Shown here: positions 47,129-55,486 of the stretch, in pieces
How the letters are laid out: each line of letters begins with the position of its first letter
How positions within the stretch are numbered: position 1 is the stretch's first letter
Source of the DNA: Prochlorococcus sp. HOT208_60m_813L03
GTDB lineage: Bacteria > Cyanobacteriota > Cyanobacteriia > PCC-6307 > Cyanobiaceae
NCBI GenBank assembly: GCA_002026145.1
Contig: MWOQ01000181.1
Location: 18,416 to 82,415 of the forward strand
DNA length: 64,000 nucleotides
Direction: 5' to 3'
The notes under the pieces: model-generated
Told to the model about the DNA's origin: nothing
The model's database searches: none
What the model saw: the letters and a program-made list of their open reading frames with translations, nothing else
Program-made: the position numbers and the translations under genes

Positions 47129-48022
47129 TTATCTTGGATATTTTTTCATAAGTTTTTGAATTTCTTCAGCATGGTAACTGCTACGAGTTAAAGGAGAACT
47201 AACTACTTGCATAAAGTTCAAATCTTTTTCCCCAAAAACTTTATAATAATTAAATTTTGAGGGACTCACAAATCTTTGTACAGGTAAATGATTTGGGCCA
47301 GGAGATAAGTATTGGCCAATAGTAACAATATCAACGAAATTACTTTTTAAATCCTTAAGAAGACTTAAGACATCCTCATCTTTTTCCCCTAAACCAAGCA
47401 TAAAACCTGACTTTGTATAAACTTTAGGAGAATATTCTCTGGTCCTTTTAAGCAACTCAAGAGTTCTCTCATATTTTCCCTGAGGTCTTACTTTTTTATA
47501 TAGCGAAGACACAGTCTCAATATTATGGTTTAAAACGTTTGGATTTGAATCAAGAACTTTTTCAAGCGCTTTCCAGTTGCCACAAAGATCAGGTATTAAA
47601 AGCTCAATAGTAGTTTCAGGCGATTTTTTTCTTACTTGATAAACACATTCAAAAAATTGAGATGCGCCACCATCTTCAAGATCGTCTCTATTAACTGAAG
47701 TAATTACAACATGTTTAAGTTGCATCCTATAAACAGCTTCGGCTAAACGATATGGTTCTGTTGGATCTAATTCTCTTTTAGATCTATCAAAATCAATATC
47801 GCAATATGGACATGCCCTAGTACAGCCAGGGCCCATTATAAGGAAAGTGGCAGTGCCACTTGCAAAACATTCTCCAATATTTGGACAACTTGCCTCTTGA
47901 CATACAGTATTGAGATTTAAATCATTTAACAAATTTGCAGTATTGCCAATTCTCTCTACTTGCGGAGCTTTTACTCTTAACCAATCAGGTTTTGAAATTA
48001 AACTATTGGAATTATTAGTCAA
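47129..48022 (-). CDS. lipA: lipoyl synthase LipA
   Basis: The 297-residue radical SAM enzyme inserts two sulfur atoms into octanoyl domains. It has both clusters: the auxiliary cluster motif Cys41, Cys46, Cys52 ([12 protein letters not shown]) and the radical SAM motif Cys67, Cys71, Cys74 (CTRACPYC). The C-terminal RSSYHAEE retains the conserved serine. The start appears to be TTG 48022. The 342 bases upstream hold no gene, and the recombinase-like gene is divergent beyond them. Confidence 0.95.
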   Translation of the reverse strand: MTNNSNSLISKPDWLRVKAPQVERIGNTANLLNDLNLNTVCQEASCPNIGECFASGTATFLIMGPGCTRACPYCDIDFDRSKRELDPTEPYRLAEAVYRMQLKHVVITSVNRDDLEDGGASQFFECVYQVRKKSPETTIELLIPDLCGNWKALEKVLDSNPNVLNHNIETVSSLYKKVRPQGKYERTLELLKRTREYSPKVYTKSGFMLGLGEKDEDVLSLLKDLKSNFVDIVTIGQYLSPGPNHLPVQRFVSPSKFNYYKVFGEKDLNFMQVVSSPLTRSSYHAEEIQKLMKKYPR

Positions 48023-48364
48023 ATTAATTTTTTCTAACCCGTATTCTTATTTTACTAAAAACATTTTGAATTAACTATTAATTATTTCAAAGACGAATCT
48101 CATTCAACAGAAGTAAATAAATAAATGAATTCAACTAATCCTTCTGCAATTTAGAAAATCTTAATTAAATTTATTCGTAACACAACGTTCTTGTTTCATT
48201 AACTAAAATTGAATCAGATTTCATAACGCTATTTTTAATACAGATATCAGAACATACAAATTTTTAAAATATATCTAAAAAAAACATAATAGTTTAACTA
48301 TTTTGTACTAAAAAGTGTTTTTTTATTATTTTTTGATACAGTAAAAAATATATGTAATAAAACA
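48023..48364. other. 342-base non-coding gap between lipA and the recombinase
   Basis: No convincing gene is seen on either strand. The region is very AT-rich, with long A and T runs. It holds a perfect 15-base palindrome, AATAGTTTAACTATT, at 48288-48302, 63 bases before the recombinase start. Promoters for lipA (minus) and the recombinase (plus) must lie here. Confidence 0.7.
48288..48302. promoter_or_regulatory. AATAGTTTAACTATT palindrome upstream of the recombinase
   Basis: A perfect 15-base inverted repeat (AATAGTT-T-AACTATT) lies 63-77 bases upstream of the TTG start of the recombinase-like gene. Because that protein has a C-terminal helix-turn-helix, this is a candidate site for its own binding. 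It is short and AT-rich, so chance cannot be excluded. Confidence 0.35.
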
Positions 48365-48988
48365 TTGACTTTTAAATTTAAAAGAAAACGTATTTTATTA
48401 TCGGAAAAAAATAAAAACTCTAAAGCAATAGGTTATGCAAGAGCTACGCATAACGAATATGAATATTTAGAAGAGCAAATAAAAATTTTGAAGGAAGAGG
48501 GTTGCAGTTTAGTGTTCTCTGAATTTATAAGTTTAGATGAAGAAATCAAACCCCAACTCAGTAAAGCTATAAATTCCTTATCAAAAGGCGATCAATTAAT
48601 AATAACTCAGCTTGATAGAGCATTTAAAAATAAAAAAGAATGTTTGATAACAATAAATAAACTTATTAATAAGGATATTCAATTGCGAACTTTGACTGGT
48701 TTTTTTGCTGCTAATGAATCTTCTAATGCAAATTCTTCAATTTTTAAGATTTTATATGAATTAGATAATTTAGAAGACAAAAGTTTAGGTGAAAGAAAAA
48801 AAGAACAACTATTACGCAGAAAATTATCAGGAAATAATTTGGGAGGCAGGCCCAAAATAAGTCCTTTAAAAGAATCTTTAGTAATCAGATTGCGTAGTGA
48901 AGGATATTCATATCGATCAATCAGAACACAAACTGGAATTGCATTATCAACAATTAGGAGAGTGATTTTGGAGGGAGAATTAACATAA
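48365..48988 (+). CDS. serine-recombinase-like protein with altered active site
   Basis: The 207-residue protein aligns with Tn3/Hin-type resolvases. The N-terminal domain holds GYARAT (24-28) where the family has GYARVS, so the catalytic Ser position is Thr28 while Arg26 is kept. The family Arg corresponding to Tn3 resolvase Arg45 appears replaced in EEIKPQL, and DRLGR reads DRAFK, keeping Asp84-Arg85 but losing the second Arg. A helix-turn-helix (about 180-200, SYRSIRTQTGIALSTIRR) ends the protein. It may be a domesticated DNA-binding protein rather than an active recombinase. The start is TTG 48365. No inverted repeat element ends are seen. Confidence 0.85.
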   Translation: MTFKFKRKRILLSEKNKNSKAIGYARATHNEYEYLEEQIKILKEEGCSLVFSEFISLDEEIKPQLSKAINSLSKGDQLIITQLDRAFKNKKECLITINKLINKDIQLRTLTGFFAANESSNANSSIFKILYELDNLEDKSLGERKKEQLLRRKLSGNNLGGRPKISPLKESLVIRLRSEGYSYRSIRTQTGIALSTIRRVILEGELT

Positions 48989-48989
48989 A

Positions 48990-49202
48990 ATGAACAAGAA
49001 AGAAATTGAAAATTTAATAAAAGAAAATTTTAAAGATACCGCATTGCGTATTTATGAATTAGATGATGAAGATAGAAAAAGTTTGTTAGCAGAATATAGA
49101 GAATGGATTATGAATGATTTAGATTTTGAAGAAGTAATGATGCTACCTTATGAAGCCTATACTGACAAATTAGATTCTAATTTCTTAGAAGATTCACTTT
49201 AG
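48990..49202 (+). CDS. small acidic protein of unknown function
   Basis: This 70-residue acidic protein (MNKKEIENLIKENFKDTAL, then YELDDEDRKSLLAEYREWIMNDLDFEEVM) is mainly helical with no membrane span or metal motif. It starts one base after the recombinase-like gene, with a GGAGG-type stretch 16 bases upstream, so the two are co-transcribed. I do not recognise the family. A regulatory partner of the recombinase-like protein is possible from position only. The last 4 bases overlap the stop of the convergent serine hydrolase gene. Confidence 0.7.
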   Translation: MNKKEIENLIKENFKDTALRIYELDDEDRKSLLAEYREWIMNDLDFEEVMMLPYEAYTDKLDSNFLEDSL

Positions 49203-50107
49203 TCCTCAATAGTATATCTCTTATTAAAATCGTATACTTCTTTTGCTATAAAAGGTAAAAGGGAAGAATCTTTGGAATATTTTTCTCCATTACAAAAAAC
49301 TACTAATAAAGTTTGTAGAGATTGATTATTAATCCACCAAGCTGAATCATGTCTGACTTCAGACATTAAGCCTGCTTTACTCCAAAGATTAATGCTTTCT
49401 GGTAATCCTCCACCCAAAAAACCATCTATTTGATTAAGAGAATCCTTTTTAAGAACAACTTTATTTAAATTTCTTTTTAAAAAACTTCGCAAATTTAAAT
49501 TGTTTTCTTGATAATCAATATGAATCATAATTTCCTCCAAAACCCTTGCAGCTGAATCAGAGTTCATAGCGTTTCTGTTCTTATTATCATATCCATAAAA
49601 TTCTTTCTCACGACCAAATGGTCCATCATCCCAAGTCTTCTGACAGCAATTTATACCAACTAATTCTTCCCAATTTAAATCATGTAGCCAATCATTAATT
49701 ATACTTCTTTGGTATTTCCAATTTTCCCATAATTCGCCTTCAATACGAGGTCCACTTGTTGTTCCAGTAAGTAAATCAATTAAAAAGCTTGTTGCATTAT
49801 TACTTGAGAAAGACAACATTTTCCCTACAGCATCAATAATTTCATCTGATAATAATAAACTTCCTTTTTTAATCCAATAAAATGCAGCAAGGCCATAAAC
49901 TAACTTGACTATGCTGGCAGGGTAAACCATTTTTTTGTTATTAATGCCAGTTCCAAAACCTTTAAATACACTTTTATTTTTACTTTTATAATTAATCCAA
50001 GTTATCGAAATATCTTCTCTTGAAAAATCTTTATCATGAGAGCATACTCTCCTTAAAATATCATTTAAGGCTAGACCCATCTCCTGACTTGAATAGTAAA
50101 AGGACAT
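49199..50107 (-). CDS. serine hydrolase of the beta-lactamase/penicillin-binding class
   Basis: The 302-residue protein has the three motifs of the class A beta-lactamase fold: SxxK (Ser65-Ile-Val-Lys68, in YPASIVKLVYG), SxN (SSNN near 101-104, in MLSFSSNNATSFLIDLLTG), and a K-(T/S)-G like triad as KAG (in LWSKAGLMSE). Length and lack of a clear signal peptide distinguish it from typical secreted beta-lactamases. A D,D-peptidase or cell-wall esterase role is more likely than antibiotic resistance. Its start is 3 bases from that of a divergent NlpC/P60 gene. Substrate unknown. Confidence 0.82.
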   Translation of the reverse strand: MSFYYSSQEMGLALNDILRRVCSHDKDFSREDISITWINYKSKNKSVFKGFGTGINNKKMVYPASIVKLVYGLAAFYWIKKGSLLLSDEIIDAVGKMLSFSSNNATSFLIDLLTGTTSGPRIEGELWENWKYQRSIINDWLHDLNWEELVGINCCQKTWDDGPFGREKEFYGYDNKNRNAMNSDSAARVLEEIMIHIDYQENNLNLRSFLKRNLNKVVLKKDSLNQIDGFLGGGLPESINLWSKAGLMSEVRHDSAWWINNQSLQTLLVVFCNGEKYSKDSSLLPFIAKEVYDFNKRYTIED

Positions 50108-50110
50108 TGA

Positions 50111-50869
50111 ATGGAAATTTATAAAAATCCTATCTCACTATTTAAACAAACTAATTTTTCAAAAACTATTTGGTGGCAATTAAAAGTTAATATTTCGGGA
50201 TATCAAAATGAAACAGAAGATAAATTAGTTACTGAAATATTTAAAAATAGAATTTTTAGGCTTATTTATCCAAATATTTATCAAAACAACCATAAATTTT
50301 CAAGAATACTAGTTCAACTATATGAAGATGGTTACGTCTGTTGGATAAATTTAGAAGGATTAATTATTGAGAAATACGAATTCAAAAAAAATAACCGTTT
50401 AGAAAATGAACACTTCATTATAAAAGATAAAGTTAACTCAATTTTAAAATGGATCAAGGATCAATCTGAGTTAAATAATGAATATCTTTGGGGAGGTACA
50501 TTAGGACCCAATTTTGATTGTTCTGGATTAATTCAGACTGCTTTTTTAAAGCATCAAATTTATATACCTCGAGACTCTTTCCAAATAAAAAGTTTTTGTA
50601 AGCACCTTTTGTATTACAAAGAATCGTATGCGGCTTTACGACCTGGCGATCTTTTATTTTTTGGAAATGAAAAAAAATGTGATCATATTGGAATCTACAA
50701 AGGAGACGGATTCTATTACCATAGCTCTGGAAAGGATTTTGGCAGAAATGGAATAGGATTAGATACCATAAAAAAGTCTAATGATAAAATCTCATTGCAT
50801 TATAAATCTAAACTAATTTCGGCAGGAAGAGTAGTTAGAAATTATAGATGGGACCGTACCATACGTTAA
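50111..50869 (+). CDS. NlpC/P60 family cell-wall peptidase
   Basis: The 252-residue protein has an NlpC/P60 cysteine peptidase domain from about residue 106: YLWGGTLGPNFDCSGL with Cys137, then RPGDLLFFG and HIGIY with His192. The third catalytic position is probably His204 (FYYHSSG). It should cleave gamma-D-Glu-diaminopimelate bonds in peptidoglycan. Residues 1-105 form a domain with beta strands, probably SH3b-like, for wall binding. A good ribosome binding site, AAAAGGA, lies 7 bases upstream, within the first codons of the divergent serine hydrolase. No signal peptide is obvious. Confidence 0.88.
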   Translation: MEIYKNPISLFKQTNFSKTIWWQLKVNISGYQNETEDKLVTEIFKNRIFRLIYPNIYQNNHKFSRILVQLYEDGYVCWINLEGLIIEKYEFKKNNRLENEHFIIKDKVNSILKWIKDQSELNNEYLWGGTLGPNFDCSGLIQTAFLKHQIYIPRDSFQIKSFCKHLLYYKESYAALRPGDLLFFGNEKKCDHIGIYKGDGFYYHSSGKDFGRNGIGLDTIKKSNDKISLHYKSKLISAGRVVRNYRWDRTIR

Positions 50870-50933
50870 TTAATATAGTTTAACTTTAAATTTTAAATTA
50901 AATTAAAATATTATTTATTTTTTTATTTAGAAA

Positions 50934-51533
50934 TTAACCAGCAGTCCAAATATTTTTAATGATTGGCATTATGGTATCTAAGTGTAATGTCCCAACAAGT
51001 AACCAAGCAAAAACTGCTCCTCCACATCCTCCTAACCAAAATCCACTTGTAAAATCAGCCCAACCAGCTCTTGTAAATAAGTCCTTTGGCGGATTATTAA
51101 CAGTCGCATCTGGAGGTTGAACATTAGGTGCTTTACCAGGTGCATTGTATAGCACAAAAAGTGCTGTCAAAATATGAACAGCTCCAATAGTAGCGAGAAG
51201 TCCAGCTGTTAGAGCAAATTCAGAATTTCTTAATGGGCCAGTCATAGTGAAAGGTCCGTATAGAAGATATCCAAAAGCAGCTCCAGTTTCTAAACCTCTA
51301 AAATTAGGGGAAATACCTTCTCTGTAAAAAGGTAAATTATTTATGAAGGCTTTTGTAAAGTAACCACTATTAACTGGGGTAGCTAAATTACCAACACAAG
51401 GATCAGCAACTGTTTTTACTGCCCATTGTTCTGCTACTCCAATATCATTTGGTTGTACAGAAGTATCTATATATTTCTCATCAAACTTAATAGAACTTGT
51501 TGATTCTGAGAATGATTTTTGAAAGTCGCTCAT
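50934..51533 (-). CDS. psaL: photosystem I subunit XI (PsaL)
   Basis: The 199-residue PsaL forms the trimer-contact region of cyanobacterial photosystem I and binds chlorophyll. It has three hydrophobic spans ([38 protein letters not shown] and [19 protein letters not shown]). The N-terminus is about 40 residues longer than a minimal PsaL, as in other Prochlorococcus. It follows psaI by 27 bases on the same strand. The gene ends near a convergent NlpC gene without an obvious terminator. Confidence 0.96.
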   Translation of the reverse strand: MSDFQKSFSESTSSIKFDEKYIDTSVQPNDIGVAEQWAVKTVADPCVGNLATPVNSGYFTKAFINNLPFYREGISPNFRGLETGAAFGYLLYGPFTMTGPLRNSEFALTAGLLATIGAVHILTALFVLYNAPGKAPNVQPPDATVNNPPKDLFTRAGWADFTSGFWLGGCGGAVFAWLLVGTLHLDTIMPIIKNIWTAG

Positions 51534-51560
51534 TTTTTTAATAGTTTAGTGTTTGATAAT

Positions 51561-51674
51561 TTATTCAGTTGCTGTAATTAATCTTCCAATCAATACGATA
51601 AAAACAGCAGGCATTGCTATACCAATTAATGGAACAAAAATTGAAGGTAAAAGACTTGGTAAATCAGATGGCAT
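51561..51674 (-). CDS. psaI: photosystem I subunit VIII (PsaI)
   Basis: A 37-residue frame from ATG 51674 to TAA 51561 reads MPSDLPSLLPSIFVPLIGI and continues as one membrane span (AMPAVFIVLIGRLI) with the tail TATE. This is the size and shape of PsaI, which sits beside PsaL in the photosystem I trimer core. Its place directly upstream of psaL matches other cyanobacteria. The frame is too short for length-limited gene calling. Confidence 0.9.
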   Translation of the reverse strand: MPSDLPSLLPSIFVPLIGIAMPAVFIVLIGRLITATE

Positions 51675-51766
51675 AGTTCTTTAAACATCTTTAAACACTT
51701 TAGTATTTATCTGCTAAATAGTGTTAATTTTACAACTGGATGATATAAAAATTATTAACTTTTTAC

Positions 51767-52159
51767 ATGTTAAATTTTTTCGCAATTGTACTTATTATTT
51801 TTATAGGAATATTACTTCTAGTTTTTAAAAAAAGAAGCTTTAAAAATTTAATAAATAAGGGCAAATTAGATTCTATTAAATTAAAAAAACATAGAAAAAA
51901 TAATAATCAATTTGTTTCTAATAAAAAAAGTGTTTTATACAAACACGAAGAAAAAAAGCATTCAGTATTTTATAAGAATTCTCAAAGAAATAAAATGTTT
52001 AGTCTTTTTCAAGGAAATACAGAAGACAAATTAAAAGCATTAAAAATTGCGGAAGAATTGGCTGATAAATCCACATTATCAATTTTAAGAATAGGATTGA
52101 GAGATATGTCTCCTGAAGTGGTTGAAATTTCAGCTTTATTAATCAGAAAATTCAAGTAA
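51767..52159 (+). CDS. membrane-anchored protein with a HEAT-like tail
   Basis: The 130-residue protein has an N-terminal membrane span (LNFFAIVLIIFIGILLLVF) followed by a very basic lysine-rich linker (about 22-75). The C-terminal DKLKALKIAEELADKSTLSILRIGLRDMSPEVVEISALLIRKF resembles one or two HEAT repeats. I do not know its function. It is divergent from psaI (92 bases) and convergent with a glycosyltransferase gene (4 bases between stops). Domain reading is by pattern only. Confidence 0.7.
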   Translation: MLNFFAIVLIIFIGILLLVFKKRSFKNLINKGKLDSIKLKKHRKNNNQFVSNKKSVLYKHEEKKHSVFYKNSQRNKMFSLFQGNTEDKLKALKIAEELADKSTLSILRIGLRDMSPEVVEISALLIRKFK

Positions 52160-52163
52160 AAGT

Positions 52164-53126
52164 TCAATTTCGTTCGGCACTACTTATTGACCTAATTCTA
52201 TAAATTGGACGACTTTGACTTTCATGATAAGTCCTAATTAAAAGTTCACTCAATAATCCAAAGCTAAATAATTGAACCCCAGCAATTCCTAATATTAATG
52301 CAAACATTAGCAAAGGACGATTTCCAATATCCTGACCCATTATTTTTAAAACTATTAAATAAGAACTCATTGCAAGGCTAATGAAAATACTTATAATTCC
52401 AACAAAACCAAATCCATACATTGGTCTTGTTAAAAATTTAGTCATAAACCATACAGTTAGTAAATCCATTAAAACTCTAAAAGTTCTATCGATTCCATAT
52501 TTACTAGATCCATATTGCCTGCTTCTATGATTGACTTTAATTTCTTTGATTTTTGCACCTTCAATATTTGCTAAGACAGGCAAAAACCTGTGAAGTTCTC
52601 CATACAATTTAATATCATCAATTATTTCTTTTTTAAAAGCTTTTAATGAACATCCATAATCATGCAACTTCAAACCTGTTACCTGAGCTATTAATTTATT
52701 CGCTATTTTTGATGGTATCTTTCTATTGATTAATTTATCTTTTCTATCAAACCTCCATCCACAAACCAAATCAAAACCATTATTAATTTCTGAAATTAAT
52801 TTAGGAATATCATTTGGATCATTCTGTAAATCACCATCCAAAGTAATGACGATATCACCTTTAGAATTATCAAAGCCAGCTGACATTGCTGCAGTTTGCC
52901 CATAATTTTTACGAAGGGAAATAACTGACAATTCTTTAATTTTGAGAGTTAGTTGTTTTAATACTTGATGAGTATTATCTTTAGAACCATCATTTACAAC
53001 AATCAATTCAAAATTATATTTATGAAATGACATTACATTTATAACTTCATCCAATAAAAAACCAATACTCTCACTTTCATTGAAAACAGGGACGATAATA
53101 GAAATTAATTGTTTAATATCTGACAT
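52164..53126 (-). CDS. polyprenyl-phosphate family 2 glycosyltransferase
   Basis: The 320-residue protein has a GT2 domain with ISIIVPVFNESESIG, VVNDGSKDNT, LDGDLQNDP and the HRSRQYGSSKYG motif, as in DPM1/GtrB/CsbB-type enzymes that move a sugar from a nucleotide to a polyprenyl phosphate. Two C-terminal membrane spans (about 232-260 and 270-297) are usual for that group. It lies downstream of psaB on the same strand, but a strong terminator separates them, so it probably has its own promoter. Donor sugar unknown. Confidence 0.85.
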   Translation of the reverse strand: MSDIKQLISIIVPVFNESESIGFLLDEVINVMSFHKYNFELIVVNDGSKDNTHQVLKQLTLKIKELSVISLRKNYGQTAAMSAGFDNSKGDIVITLDGDLQNDPNDIPKLISEINNGFDLVCGWRFDRKDKLINRKIPSKIANKLIAQVTGLKLHDYGCSLKAFKKEIIDDIKLYGELHRFLPVLANIEGAKIKEIKVNHRSRQYGSSKYGIDRTFRVLMDLLTVWFMTKFLTRPMYGFGFVGIISIFISLAMSSYLIVLKIMGQDIGNRPLLMFALILGIAGVQLFSFGLLSELLIRTYHESQSRPIYRIRSISSAERN

Positions 53127-53181
53127 TTATATTTAATAATAATTATATAATTTTAACTTAATTGAGAACACTAAAATTAAA

Positions 53182-53212
53182 CAAAAAAAAATCACCACAA
53201 ACGTGGTGATTT
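53182..53212 (-). terminator. intrinsic terminator after psaB
   Basis: AAATCACCAC (53189-53198) pairs perfectly with GTGGTGATTT (53203-53212) around an AAAC loop. Read on the minus strand the stem is followed by a long T run with one interruption. It lies 19 bases beyond the psaB stop and should end the psaA-psaB transcript. Confidence 0.9.
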
Positions 53213-53230
53213 AAATTATTTATAGAAAAT

Positions 53231-55459
53231 TTAACCAAACGTACCTGAAGTTGATGCGATAACAAATGCACCAAATGTAAGTATGTTTCCAATCGTGAAA
53301 TGTGCAAGTCCAACTAATCTAGCTTGAACAATTGAAAGTGCAACTGGCTTATCTCTCCAGCCAACAAGGTTAGCTATTGGAGTACGCTGATGTGCCCAAA
53401 CTAATGTTTCAATTAATTCTTGCCAGTAACCACGCCATGATATTAAGAACATAAAGCCAGTAGCCCAAACTAAGTGACCGAATAGGAACATCCAGGCCCA
53501 AGGAGATAAAGAGTTAACTCCGAATGGATTATATCCGTTAATAAGTTGAGCAGAATTTAACCAGAGATAATCTCTGAACCAACCCATTAGATAAGTTCCT
53601 GATTCATTAAATTGCGCAACATTACCCTGCCATATTGCTAGGTGTTTCCAATGCCAGTAGAAAGTTACCCATGCTATTAAATTTAATGCCCAAAACATAG
53701 CTAAGTACATGGCGTCCCAAGATGAACTATCACAAGTACCTCCACGTCCGGGACCATCGCAAGGGAATGCATATCCTAAATCTTTCTTATCAGGAATTAA
53801 TTTTGTTCCTCTAGCATCTAGTGCACCTTTAATAAGGATTAAAGCAGTTGTATGAAGACCTAAAGCGATAGCATGATGGACTAAGAAATCTGCAGGACCG
53901 ATAGGTAAGAAAGCACTTAATGCATCTTGTCTATTAATAAGATCCATCCAGTAATGATTACCTGGTAAAGAATTAGCAGCGAGAGTTGCTGAACTTGTAG
54001 GATCAGATAATAAAGCGTTAAAGCCGTACATCATCTTACCTTGAGCGGCTTGAACGAATTGAGCAAATACTGGCTCAATTAGAATTTGCTTTTCAGGGTT
54101 ACCAAAAGCTACAACAACGTCGTTATGAACATAAATTCCAAGAGTGTGGAATCCTAGCAACATTGTTACCCAGCTAAGGTGACTTATCAAAGCTTCCTTT
54201 GTTCCAAGAACTCTTGCTAATACATTATCTTTATTTAATTCAGGATCATAATCTCTTACAAAGAAAATAGCTCCGTGTGCAAATGCACCAACCATCAAGA
54301 ACATTGCTATGTACTGATGATGACTATATAAAGCAGATTGTGTAGTGTAGTCCCTGGCAATAAAAGCGTAAGAAGGAAGTGCACCCATATGTTGGGCTAC
54401 AAGAGAAGTTGCTACACCAAGTGATGCTAATGCTAGACCAAGTTGGAAATGTAGCGAATTATTTACAGTTTCGTAAATTCCATCATGATTAATTCCGAAA
54501 CTACCTTTATGAGGATCATTAGGGTGTCTTGTATTATGAGCTTCTGTAATTTCTTTGAGGCTATGACCAATACCAAAAGTATTTCTATACATATGACCAG
54601 CAATTACAAAAACTGTTCCAATCGCAATATGATGATGCGCAATATCAGTAAGCCATAATGCTTCACTTTGAGGATGTAGACCACCTAAGAAAGTAAAGAT
54701 TGCTGTGCCAGCTCCCTCAGCTGTTCCAAATACTTGGTCTAGAGAATCAGGATTTTGAGCATATGCTCCCCAGTTTAAAGTAAAGAAAGGAGCTAATCCT
54801 GCAGGGTGTGGGAGGACTGTTAACCAATTATCCCAACCTACATGCTGTCCTCTTGATTCAGGTATAGCAACATGAACTAAATGACCTGTCCAAGCAATAC
54901 TACTAAAACCAAATAAGACTGCTAAATGATGATTTAATCTTGACTCTGCATTTTTAAACCAAGCTAAGGAAGGTCTGAATTTTGGCTGTAAATGTAACCA
55001 ACCTGCAAATAGAGTCCAACAAGCCAAAATACTCATGAATATTGAAGCTTGGAAGAGTTGCTCATTAGTTCTCATTCCAATTGTGTACCACCAATGATAG
55101 AGACCTGAGTAAGCTATGTTTACTGGACCACTAGCTCCAGCTTGTGTCATTGCTTCTGTGATACCTGATCCGAAATGAGGATCCCAAATAGCATGAGCAA
55201 TAGGACGAACGTGGGTTGGATCAAGTACAAATTGCTCGAAGTTACCTTGCCAAGCAATATGAAATAAGTTACCAGCCACCCAGAGGGCGATTATTGCTAG
55301 ATGACCAAAATGTGTAGAGAAAAGCTTCTGATAAAGCTTTTCTTCGGTCATACCGTCATGACTTTCAAAGTCGTGAGCAGTAGCTATTCCGTACCATATT
55401 CGTCGGGTTGTAGGGTCCTGAGCTAGACCCTGGTTAAATGATGGAAATTTTGTTGCCAT
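53231..55459 (-). CDS. psaB: photosystem I P700 apoprotein A2 (PsaB)
   Basis: The 742-residue PsaB is half of the photosystem I reaction-centre heterodimer. It has 11 membrane spans, and the FX cluster loop [18 protein letters not shown] supplies two cysteines of the inter-subunit 4Fe-4S cluster. Many chlorophyll-ligand His residues are visible. It lies 27 bases downstream of psaA in one operon and ends at a clear terminator. Length is normal. Confidence 0.98.
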   Translation of the reverse strand: MATKFPSFNQGLAQDPTTRRIWYGIATAHDFESHDGMTEEKLYQKLFSTHFGHLAIIALWVAGNLFHIAWQGNFEQFVLDPTHVRPIAHAIWDPHFGSGITEAMTQAGASGPVNIAYSGLYHWWYTIGMRTNEQLFQASIFMSILACWTLFAGWLHLQPKFRPSLAWFKNAESRLNHHLAVLFGFSSIAWTGHLVHVAIPESRGQHVGWDNWLTVLPHPAGLAPFFTLNWGAYAQNPDSLDQVFGTAEGAGTAIFTFLGGLHPQSEALWLTDIAHHHIAIGTVFVIAGHMYRNTFGIGHSLKEITEAHNTRHPNDPHKGSFGINHDGIYETVNNSLHFQLGLALASLGVATSLVAQHMGALPSYAFIARDYTTQSALYSHHQYIAMFLMVGAFAHGAIFFVRDYDPELNKDNVLARVLGTKEALISHLSWVTMLLGFHTLGIYVHNDVVVAFGNPEKQILIEPVFAQFVQAAQGKMMYGFNALLSDPTSSATLAANSLPGNHYWMDLINRQDALSAFLPIGPADFLVHHAIALGLHTTALILIKGALDARGTKLIPDKKDLGYAFPCDGPGRGGTCDSSSWDAMYLAMFWALNLIAWVTFYWHWKHLAIWQGNVAQFNESGTYLMGWFRDYLWLNSAQLINGYNPFGVNSLSPWAWMFLFGHLVWATGFMFLISWRGYWQELIETLVWAHQRTPIANLVGWRDKPVALSIVQARLVGLAHFTIGNILTFGAFVIASTSGTFG

Positions 55460-55486
55460 TGAATTAAAAAGGTGAAGTTCAGGTAA

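Noticed and set aside
48365..49202. active mobile element or integron at the recombinase
   Set aside because: There are no terminal inverted repeats, no transposase or cargo genes and no target-site duplication visible, and the recombinase catalytic residues are altered.
49199..50107. antibiotic-resistance beta-lactamase
   Set aside because: The SxxK, SxN and KAG motifs fit the fold, but there is no secretion signal or Glu166-type loop that I can place, and the neighbour is a peptidoglycan peptidase. A cell-wall role is more likely.
53182..53212. CRISPR-like repeat near psaB
   Set aside because: It is a single perfect hairpin with a T run on the minus strand, a standard intrinsic terminator, and it does not recur.
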